9,855 nucleotides of DNA from Bacillota bacterium. GTDB lineage: Bacteria; Bacillota; Clostridia; Lachnospirales; Lachnospiraceae. Shown here in pieces: positions 1 through 5,413 of this stretch (the stretch's first letter is position 1; each line of letters begins with the position of its first letter). The notes beneath the pieces were generated by a model that was not told the origin of the DNA, did no database searches, and saw only the letters and a program-made list of their open reading frames with translations. The stretch spans positions 1 to 9,855 of the forward strand of contig JAFACO010000056.1 in NCBI GenBank assembly GCA_023425485.1, read 5' to 3'. Both the position numbers and the translations under genes were made by a program.

Positions 1-2052
1 GCATAATCCGTCGGTACTGAAATACTGGTTTCCAGTCTCAACTACGATTGTCTTTAAAAATTTGTTTATAGCAATTGATTCTGAAACTTTTTCACTTATA
101 TCCTTAACATCTTTTGACACAGTAAATGTAGTATTTTTACTATTAGTTGGGTAAATATACATGATAGTATAATTTTTATTGTAAAGAACACCATCTTTTG
201 CGGAAAAGTATGGATTATCTTTACTTACACTAATATTTTGCAAATTTTCAAAACCCCATATTTGATAATTAAGAAACGTTACAAATAAGTCTTTCACATT
301 TTTCCCAATATGCAAGGTTTCCAGATAAGGATTTGAAACTATATTAATGGTATAATAACCATCACGATTCACATATTTGCTTTTCTGAATATTGAAGCCT
401 GATACAGTCATTACTGTGTCCGGTATAGTAAAAGAAGTATCTCTTTTTTGTAATGGATATAAAAGTAGCTCGGTCATATCTTTGTTATATAGAACGCCGT
501 TTAAGCTTTTATAATTAGCGTTATCCTTATGAGCTTTTATCTCTTTTAACGTCTTGATTTCTCTTAATCCACCATAATACACTTCTCCAAGCATTTTAGA
601 TAATGTAATACTCTCCAGCTTATAACTTAAGGGTTGGAAGGTAGCAAACTCAATGCTTTTTACATTGTCAGGCATAATGAAGGATTTATCTGGTTTATTC
701 AATGGATAACAGAGTAATGTTGATAGATCCTTGGTGTAAAGAACACCATTTATCGTTGTATACTTACTATTTCCCTTTTCTACTTCTATATTTTCAAGGC
801 TCTTTATATTGGCTAAAGTAAGTTCACTAATTCTGGTAACTGACTTCGGTATAACAATTTTCTTTAATTTATTCGTATCATCATCATAAAATATTGGAAA
901 CAAAACTTCTTTCACCGTTGCGGGAATCCTTAGTGTTGTCAAGTTTCTAGGTGCATCGTATAATTCTGTTTTCTTTTTGTTTAAAAGCATATTATTTTGC
1001 ACTGTATAATATGGGTTATTCTTATCTACTGTTATTTTTTTCAAGGTTGGAATGTCGTAAACATTTTCCCCTGCAGGTGTTATCTTTGCTTTTGCTGATA
1101 TCACCATTTCAGTAATGCCACTCTTATTCAAATAATGAACGTCAATTTTTTTAAGAGTACTAGGAAACTCTGCCTTTTGTTGTTTTTTAAATAAGACTAA
1201 TTTGGTCTTTTCCTTATTGTAAACAGACCCTTTATACATGACAAAATTCTTATTTCCCGAATCCAGAGTGATCTTTTCAAAGAACTTGGAATTTCCAGAA
1301 ATACTATATATATTTTTTACTCCCTTTGGTATTACTACTTCTATAATCTTTTCAAAATTAAATCTATTTACATATAGGTCTACTAAGGTACTTGGAAGTT
1401 TTAATACTGTTTCCTTATATGCTTCGGGAACTAATAACATTTCTGTCTTTGCTGCATTATAAAGAATTCCATTATAGGATGCATATAGCTTATTACCACT
1501 CTCCACATGAATTTCTTCTAGTGAATCTAAGTACACAAAATCACGAATATCAATTGAAGAAACTGACTTAGGAATCGTTATTGAAATCAATTCTGAACAA
1601 GCTGAAAACGCACTATCATTTGCTATTTTTAGGGTACTTGGAAGTTTGATATACTTTAATTCATTTTCGTAGAAGGCATAGCTTTCAATGGTTACTGTTC
1701 CTTCTGGCACCTGATAAGAAGTTCCTTTTTTACCAGGATAAATAAGTAGGGTATCTCCTTCTTTATTAAAAAGAACACCATCAATTACACTATAATATGG
1801 ATTCTTACTATCTACTTTATATTCCATTATATTTGATAATCGATACTTAATTGGCCCATATTGATCGCTTTCTAAGCTAGCACCAATGGTTACCGATTGA
1901 ATCATTTTAACATTAGCAAATGCATTCCGTTCTATAGTCTTAACTGTATCAGGAATTATATATGTGGTATTGGATGAACCCATTGGGTACTGTATTAAAT
2001 GTGACATCTCCTTATTATATAAACAGTTATCCTTCGCGGTATAATAAGCATT
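1..2052 (-). repeat. Nine degenerate LRR_5/BspA protein repeats
   Basis: Within the large secreted protein, a recognisable core recurs nine times, the last one cut by the edge. Spacing between cores is 83, 103, 80, 79, 82, 83, 102 and 62 residues. The best conserved elements are the asparagine before an aromatic pair, the G-[VI]-L-Y-N-K segment and the later IP-x-TV strand. Core 5 has drifted most: its G-V/I-L-Y is replaced by N-M-L-L and its tyrosine-proline by A-P. Core 4 reads G-S-V-Y and lacks the proline. The repeats are diverged at DNA level, so this is an old protein repeat and not a recent tandem duplication. Confidence 0.85.
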
Positions 2053-2454
2053 ATCTTCAGCTACTTGAATTATTTTCAGTTTATCATATTTTAATTCGAT
2101 GCTTTCATAGAGTTTTGTATAAAAATAAATTTCTGATACCGTACTGGATATGCTTATGCTCTCTAAATTGGGAAAAAAGTTTCTAAGTATTAAATTCCAG
2201 TCAAATCTAGTTACACCTTCGGCTACTATAATTTCTTTGACTTCTGGATAAGAAGCTATACCATAACTGTTCAAGTCCTGTAGGGTTATATCTTCCGTAA
2301 AGACTAATATAGATTCACCTTTATATGTGGTTTGATTTGTTTTTGTTAAATTATATTCTGCTTCTGCTGCACTACTGTAGTTACCTGGAACTAATATAAA
2401 ATTTAATGTTGCTATAGAAAAAAGAAATACTAAACTTCTAATAAACTTTCTCAT
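1..2454 (-). CDS. Secreted BspA-type leucine-rich repeat protein, C-terminus outside window
   Basis: The minus frame is open for 818 codons with no stop and is cut by the left edge, so the C-terminus is unknown. The second of two adjacent ATGs (2454) is chosen because AGGAGG at 2460-2465 sits 5 nt before it but only 2 nt before the first (2457). Residues 1-33 look like a Sec signal peptide: basic RKFIR, a hydrophobic stretch from about 7 to 24, then small residues (SSAAEA) suitable for signal peptidase I. The rest is built of LRR_5/BspA-like units. Cores of the form N-x-Y-[YF]-[ST]-x3-G-[VI]-L-Y-N-K, then a tyrosine-proline pair, then IP-x-TV, begin near residues 135, 218, 321, 401, 480, 562, 645, 747 and 809. 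Such proteins are usually secreted or surface-bound and implicated in binding host or polymer ligands; that role is family knowledge. No catalytic domain is visible in the part present. Any anchor (LPXTG, choline-binding or Ig-like domains) would lie beyond the edge. Confidence 0.9.
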   Translation of the reverse strand, partial: MRKFIRSLVFLFSIATLNFILVPGNYSSAAEAEYNLTKTNQTTYKGESILVFTEDITLQDLNSYGIASYPEVKEIIVAEGVTRFDWNLILRNFFPNLESISISSTVSEIYFYTKLYESIELKYDKLKIIQVAEDNAYYTAKDNCLYNKEMSHLIQYPMGSSNTTYIIPDTVKTIERNAFANVKMIQSVTIGASLESDQYGPIKYRLSNIMEYKVDSKNPYYSVIDGVLFNKEGDTLLIYPGKKGTSYQVPEGTVTIESYAFYENELKYIKLPSTLKIANDSAFSACSELISITIPKSVSSIDIRDFVYLDSLEEIHVESGNKLYASYNGILYNAAKTEMLLVPEAYKETVLKLPSTLVDLYVNRFNFEKIIEVVIPKGVKNIYSISGNSKFFEKITLDSGNKNFVMYKGSVYNKEKTKLVLFKKQQKAEFPSTLKKIDVHYLNKSGITEMVISAKAKITPAGENVYDIPTLKKITVDKNNPYYTVQNNMLLNKKKTELYDAPRNLTTLRIPATVKEVLFPIFYDDDTNKLKKIVIPKSVTRISELTLANIKSLENIEVEKGNSKYTTINGVLYTKDLSTLLCYPLNKPDKSFIMPDNVKSIEFATFQPLSYKLESITLSKMLGEVYYGGLREIKTLKEIKAHKDNANYKSLNGVLYNKDMTELLLYPLQKRDTSFTIPDTVMTVSGFNIQKSKYVNRDGYYTINIVSNPYLETLHIGKNVKDLFVTFLNYQIWGFENLQNISVSKDNPYFSAKDGVLYNKNYTIMYIYPTNSKNTTFTVSKDVKDISEKVSESIAINKFLKTIVVETGNQYFSTDGLC

Positions 2455-2476
2455 CATAACCTCCTATTTAATATAT

Positions 2477-2535
2477 TTTTGCCACCATTTGCTAATTGGA
2501 TACTATTCCAGGAATATGTTAAAACAATGGCAAAA
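2477..2535 (-). repeat. Nested inverted repeat in the leader of the LRR gene
   Basis: Outer arms TTTTGCCA (2477-2484) and TGGCAAAA (2528-2535) are perfect 8-bp complements. Between them lies the 13-bp palindrome TATTCC-A-GGAATA (2504-2516). The structure ends 12 nt above the AGGAGG of the LRR gene, so in the minus-strand mRNA it would be a two-level hairpin just ahead of the ribosome binding site. It could be an operator, a stabilising 5' hairpin or a translational control element. No U tract follows, so it is not a terminator. Confidence 0.5.
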
Positions 2536-2581
2536 GCATTAAAATGGGATAATTCGGTTACTAACTAAAAATAAAGATAAC

Positions 2582-2611
2582 ATTATAACTATATTTATTT
2601 CTGTCGATTCA
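2582..2611 (-). promoter_or_regulatory. Weak candidate promoter for the LRR gene
   Basis: On the minus strand a perfect TATAAT (2582-2587) lies about 125 nt above the LRR start. No good -35 box stands at 17 bp. The corresponding place is occupied by one arm of a dyad, GATTCA (2606-2611) and TGAATC (2620-2625), separated by 8 nt. That dyad could be a regulator site replacing a -35 box, or a weak hairpin behind the XRE gene. The call rests on the -10 box alone. Confidence 0.3.
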
Positions 2612-2645
2612 CTGTGCTATGAATCTCTTATCTTCTGTTGAACAC

Positions 2646-3221
2646 TTATTTCGAGTAAAACTTACTCTTAAGTACCAATGTAGTAAACCACAAAACAAGC
2701 CCTAAGATAGTGACAATTCCTGCTAATAAAGCAAACATTTCCATTCTTAAACCTATCATAAAAATAATTAATACGATTCCTGCCACATACATAACTCCTA
2801 AGACCAACCAGCCAGGAACTTTATGGATTACGGCAATACCAATTGTTATCAAAATCAATCCTCCCACTAAGAAGGAAGCAAAATCGCTATTCATAAAGTT
2901 AATTGGATATTGCCCTCCACCCCAAATGCAGGTAATTACTCCTAGTGCAATCATTACATAACCTAAAATAGTTAGGCCTGTTAGGTTGGTTCTCCCCTCC
3001 TTTATAAGATTATCCTGAAAATTCTTATCACCCTTAACCAAATCGTCCAGAGTAAGGTTGAAAATCTGTGACAGCTTTAGGATTTTTTCAATATCCGGAT
3101 AGCTGTTACCCGTTTCCCATTTTGAAATAGCTTGACGTGAGATATCCATTTTCTGTGCTAATTCATCCTGTGACATGCTTAATTTTTCACGTTCTGTTTT
3201 AATTCTGTTTCCTAAGTCCAT
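2646..3221 (-). CDS. XRE-family regulator fused to a four-helix membrane domain
   Basis: The product is 191 residues from the ATG at 3221, which has AAAGGAG 7 nt upstream; an ATG nine codons earlier has no ribosome binding site and is rejected. Residues 5-62 form a Cro/C1-type helix-turn-helix, with SQDELAQKM as the first helices, ISRQAISKWE as the recognition helix, then the usual P-D-I-x-K-I-L-K-L and LTLDDLV. A short polar linker (63-78) leads to four hydrophobic segments at about 81-100, 114-132, 136-157 and 162-184, so the protein is probably membrane-anchored with its DNA-binding head in the cytoplasm. Proteins of this layout are common in Firmicutes and mostly uncharacterised; the ligand or signal is unknown. 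It lies 188 nt before the LRR gene on the same strand. Control of that gene, or of itself, is possible but only inferred from position. Confidence 0.85.
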   Translation of the reverse strand: MDLGNRIKTEREKLSMSQDELAQKMDISRQAISKWETGNSYPDIEKILKLSQIFNLTLDDLVKGDKNFQDNLIKEGRTNLTGLTILGYVMIALGVITCIWGGGQYPINFMNSDFASFLVGGLILITIGIAVIHKVPGWLVLGVMYVAGIVLIIFMIGLRMEMFALLAGIVTILGLVLWFTTLVLKSKFYSK

Positions 3222-3228
3222 ACTTGTG

Positions 3229-3235
3229 CTCCTTT
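3229..3235 (-). promoter_or_regulatory. Ribosome binding site that fixes the XRE start
   Basis: AAAGGAG on the minus strand, 7 nt before the ATG at 3221. It lies inside the longer open frame from 3248 and so marks the shorter start, which also places the helix-turn-helix at the very N-terminus as is usual for this family. Confidence 0.8.
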
Positions 3236-3290
3236 CAAATACTTGCATACTGTAAGCTTAGCCACTAGCGCTTTAAAAGTAAAGAACTTC

Positions 3291-3330
3291 GTTGCTGCAA
3301 CCCCGCAACAATTAGTTGCCGGTACTAATT
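3291..3330 (-). promoter_or_regulatory. Structured 5' leader of the XRE gene with competing hairpins
   Basis: This relatively GC-rich patch in the roughly 150-nt leader holds overlapping inverted repeats. AATTAGT (3310-3316) pairs with ACTAATT (3324-3330). GCAAC (3305-3309) pairs with GTTGC (3315-3319). GTTGC (3291-3295) pairs with GCAAC at either 3297-3301 or 3305-3309. The first two cannot form together. It may be a regulatory leader or an operator cluster; I recognise no known riboswitch class in it. Confidence 0.4.
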
Positions 3331-3379
3331 CCTTATCTTCTTCGTAAAAACTGCTTATGCATTATGAAAAGGTTTCCAT

Positions 3380-3407
3380 ATTATCTCACTTAGCTAACAT
3401 ATGACAA
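3380..3407 (-). promoter_or_regulatory. Candidate promoter of the XRE gene
   Basis: On the minus strand, TTGTCA (3402-3407) and GATAAT (3380-3385) are separated by 16 bp. Each hexamer matches the vegetative consensus at five of six positions. Transcription would begin near 3373, giving a 5' leader of about 150 nt that contains the paired repeats at 3291-3330. Confidence 0.5.
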
Positions 3408-3422
3408 AGGTATTAGTCATGG

Positions 3423-3453
3423 AAAAAGGTCAGAAATTTAACTTTCTGACCTT
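3423..3453 (-). terminator. Intrinsic terminator of the DUF512 gene
   Basis: Arms AAGGTCAGAAA (3426-3436) and TTTCTGACCTT (3443-3453) form a perfect 11-bp stem with a 6-nt loop. Read on the minus strand it begins 11 nt after the DUF512 stop codon and ends in a run of five U. It separates this gene from the XRE unit. Confidence 0.85.
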
Positions 3454-3464
3454 CTCTTTTGTAC

Positions 3465-4895
3465 CTATTTATCCTCTTTTTGCTTATATGCTTTGATATA
3501 AACAAAATTCTCGTTATTTCTATCCATAATATAATTCTCGGAAAGGATTGCATCAATAAACTCTTTTCCGCCTGAATCTATAGCAACCACTCTTAATCCT
3601 AGTTCTTTTTCAACATCCTCTACTGTGACGTCATCCAAAAATACCTGTTCACCCATTCTGAGCATATTGGAGGGTATCTGCAATACATCCCCAAGATCTT
3701 CACCTAGAGCTTTTCTTTCTTTTAACTGTTTTATCAAATCTTGTCCTGTTATCAAGCCAGATACTGTTATTGTCTCTCCAAAAAAGTCATTACGGATACA
3801 ACAAACATTCATCTTTATCCCAGGAAACAGCTCCATTATTTGATCTGCAAACTTTTGAATTGTAGTATATGTTAACTTTCCAGTAGCAAGCGTTAGTGTT
3901 CTTGATAAGTTATCCCTTAATTCATCATAATCTGATTCTTTCTTTCGATCAGCTAATGCCTCATTAACTTCATTAATAAACAGCCTCATCATACCCACAC
4001 CATTTTCTATCTGGATATAACCATCATATCTGTCTTCTTCCGGGAATTCCCTTTCAGCAGTGATATAGAACTCATCACTGGCATGAATAAAATGCAGTCC
4101 AAATTCATCATAGAATTCCTTCTGCCTGCTTTCTATCAGATCAATGACTTGCTCAGCCTCTTGTTTGTTAAACAATTCAAGCGGATGAAGTCCATCTCTA
4201 TATTTTGTAATACCTGCTGGAACTATCGATACACTTCGCATGAATGGTAAAAATTTTGCTAAATCATCAATGGACCTTATAAGCTCGTCTCCGTCATTGA
4301 CATTCTTACATAATACAATCTGTCCATTCATCTCAATATGGTTTTCATAAAAGGTTTGTAAAAACTTCAGCTTCTCACCAGCAAATCGATTATGAAGCAT
4401 TTTACTACGCAATTCCGGATTGGTGGTCTGAATCGAAATGTTAATTGGTGCCAGATGCATCCGTATAATACGGTCTACATCTTTTTGCTTCATATTTGTC
4501 AGTGTTATATAATTACCTTGCAAAAAAGACAGTCTTGAGTCATCATCCTTAAAATATAAGGTATCTCTCATACCTGGAGGCATCTGATCTATAAAACAGA
4601 ACATGCATTTATTGGTACACGATTTATAACAACTCATTAAACTGTTATCAAATTCAATGCCTAAATCCTCATCAAATCCTTTATCGATCTCCAGTAACCA
4701 TTCTTCACCGTCCGGCTTTCTTATTAACACTTCAATATATTCATCTTTAATCAGATATCTGAAATCGAATACGTCCTCTATTTCCTCATCATTAATGGCT
4801 AACAGGATATCTCCTGCCTCTATTTCCATTTCTTCAGCAATAGAATCTGGATATACTTCCTTAATCAGATGTCCCTGATTCTTCTTATTGTTCAA
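3465..4895 (-). CDS. PDZ / radical SAM / DUF512 protein, TTG start
   Basis: The product is 476 residues from a TTG at 4895. An N-terminal PDZ-like domain covers about 8-68, with H-L-I-K-E-V, S-I-A-E-E, G-D-I-L-L-A-I-N and Y-L-I-K-D-E-Y-I. A radical-SAM-type cysteine cluster follows at C93, C97 and C100 (C-x3-C-x2-C), with an extra C89. The C-terminal DUF512 region includes N-D-F-F-G-E-x-I-x-V-S-G-L near 369-381 and I-P-S-N-M-L-R-x-G-E-Q-V-F-L-D-D near 407-422. The length and order are normal for the family. Its substrate and reaction are not established to my knowledge, so the Fe-S/SAM function is read from the motif. In many Clostridia the DUF512 gene stands just before the ribosome-assembly GTPase gene der. 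Here it is followed by a terminator and no der, so it is monocistronic. Confidence 0.93.
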   Translation of the reverse strand: MNNKKNQGHLIKEVYPDSIAEEMEIEAGDILLAINDEEIEDVFDFRYLIKDEYIEVLIRKPDGEEWLLEIDKGFDEDLGIEFDNSLMSCYKSCTNKCMFCFIDQMPPGMRDTLYFKDDDSRLSFLQGNYITLTNMKQKDVDRIIRMHLAPINISIQTTNPELRSKMLHNRFAGEKLKFLQTFYENHIEMNGQIVLCKNVNDGDELIRSIDDLAKFLPFMRSVSIVPAGITKYRDGLHPLELFNKQEAEQVIDLIESRQKEFYDEFGLHFIHASDEFYITAEREFPEEDRYDGYIQIENGVGMMRLFINEVNEALADRKKESDYDELRDNLSRTLTLATGKLTYTTIQKFADQIMELFPGIKMNVCCIRNDFFGETITVSGLITGQDLIKQLKERKALGEDLGDVLQIPSNMLRMGEQVFLDDVTVEDVEKELGLRVVAIDSGGKEFIDAILSENYIMDRNNENFVYIKAYKQKEDK

Positions 4896-4902
4896 TTGAA
4901 AT

Positions 4903-4910
4903 CTTCCTTT
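4903..4910 (-). promoter_or_regulatory. Ribosome binding site that fixes the TTG start of the DUF512 gene
   Basis: AAAGGAAG on the minus strand lies 7 nt before the TTG at 4895. A longer reading begins at another TTG (4913), but that codon lies upstream of this site and has no ribosome binding site of its own. The shorter start also brings the H-L-I-K-E-V segment to residue 9, as is usual in homologues. Confidence 0.7.
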
Positions 4911-4956
4911 CAAAACATATAATAGCCTAAATTAGCTTCTATTTGATACTTAAATG

Positions 4957-4977
4957 ATTTTATCACAGTTCCTGTCA
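4957..4977 (-). promoter_or_regulatory. Extended -10 promoter and overlapping dyad before the DUF512 gene
   Basis: On the minus strand, TGATAAAAT (4957-4965) is an extended -10 element (TG-n-TAAAAT) with no convincing -35 box, about 60 nt above the TTG start. Directly upstream and overlapping it is a dyad with arms TnACAG and CTGTnA around three bases (4963-4977). The dyad is placed where a repressor would block RNA polymerase, but I cannot assign it to a regulator family. Confidence 0.45.
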
Positions 4978-5110
4978 CAATTCTATTAAAATCAACTTCA
5001 ATTTTCTAATCTATTTTATTACCTATCACTCATTAATTATAAGCAAATTTTTATACTTTCAATTCAATAACATTATTTTCTCCCTGTAACCATCTTAATG
5101 AATATTTAAT

Positions 5111-5139
5111 TTGACTTTCCTAAATCTATCGAATAAAAT
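5111..5139 (+). promoter_or_regulatory. kup: Vegetative promoter of the kup leader
   Basis: TTGACT (5111-5116), a 17-bp spacer and TAAAAT (5134-5139) match the housekeeping consensus at five of six positions in each box. The expected start is near 5146, right at the first paired bases of the leader RNA described next. Confidence 0.75.
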
Positions 5140-5147
5140 ACAAATAT

Positions 5148-5257
5148 CAAAAGGGAGTAGTTGACACCTTATGGGTGTTTGCGATTGCATCAGAACGATT
5201 ATAACTTTTAATTTTAGGTAATATAATCTGCTTCGTAACTAAGTAACAAGACTTTTG
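5148..5257 (+). promoter_or_regulatory. Candidate riboswitch aptamer in the kup leader, yybP-ykoY (Mn2+) like
   Basis: The leader has a closing helix CAAAAG (5148-5153) with CTTTTG (5252-5257). Inside it the 5' side reads GGGAGTAG and the 3' side AACAAGA, both resembling the conserved ends of the yybP-ykoY manganese riboswitch as I remember them. Further helices fit a multi-arm junction: TAGTT/AACTA (5158-5162 with 5237-5241), ACACC/GGTGT (5164-5168 with 5174-5178), CGA/TCG (5182-5184 with 5233-5235) and GATTATA/TATAATC (5197-5203 with 5222-5228). The loop before the last arm contains TCAGAAC, comparable to the conserved UCA-xx-AC of that class. One G is missing from the usual GGGG, so it is divergent or a relative. 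A c-di-AMP (ydaO) switch, known ahead of potassium transporters, does not fit. The leader architecture is clear; the ligand is inferred. Confidence 0.6.
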
Positions 5258-5292
5258 TTGTAGCATTTCCACTTACAACAGGAGTTTTTTTT
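5251..5292 (+). terminator. Riboswitch-type attenuator upstream of kup
   Basis: A 12-bp stem pairs 5251-5262 with 5274-5285 (two G-U pairs), with an 11-nt loop, and is followed by eight T (5285-5292). It stands about 120 nt before the kup start, so it must be an attenuator and not the end of a gene. Its 5' arm contains CTTTTG (5252-5257), the same bases that close the aptamer helix, so the two folds exclude each other. Confidence 0.85.
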
Positions 5293-5340
5293 ATACCATT
5301 AACTATTTACCTTTTATTTTTCAACTAAACATTTGATAAT

Positions 5341-5378
5341 TACGAAAGAATGAAGCATTCTAATTGTATGATTTCGTA
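5341..5378 (+). repeat. Nested inverted repeat between attenuator and kup
   Basis: Outer arms TACGAAA (5341-5347) and TTTCGTA (5372-5378) enclose a tight hairpin AGAATG-AAG-CATTCT (5347-5361). It ends 23 nt before the AAGGGG of kup. In the transcript it would be a stem-loop in the read-through leader. It may affect mRNA stability or translation, or be a DNA operator; there is no U tract behind it. Confidence 0.5.
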
Positions 5379-5413
5379 TTTACCAACAAACTATCATTTT
5401 AAAGGGGACGCAG

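Noticed and set aside
1238..2186. Two 74-codon plus-strand open frames in the left part
   Set aside because: Both are antisense to the continuous 818-codon LRR frame, which has a signal peptide and clear repeats; they have no family features.
2606..2625. Hairpin GATTCA/TGAATC as terminator of the XRE gene
   Set aside because: The stem is 6 bp with an 8-nt loop and no U tract follows on the minus strand; it is noted only as part of the LRR promoter region.
2710..2961. Plus-strand open frame of 83 codons
   Set aside because: It is the complement of the membrane helices of the XRE protein; hydrophobic codons give open antisense frames.
3625..4878. Plus-strand open frames at 3625-3843 and 4657-4878
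   Set aside because: They are shadows of the DUF512 gene with serine/proline-rich antisense composition and no ribosome binding site.
5148..5295. c-di-AMP (ydaO) riboswitch before kup
   Set aside because: This class is the usual expectation for potassium transporter genes, but its conserved G-rich core is not visible and the leader ends fit the yybP-ykoY pattern better.
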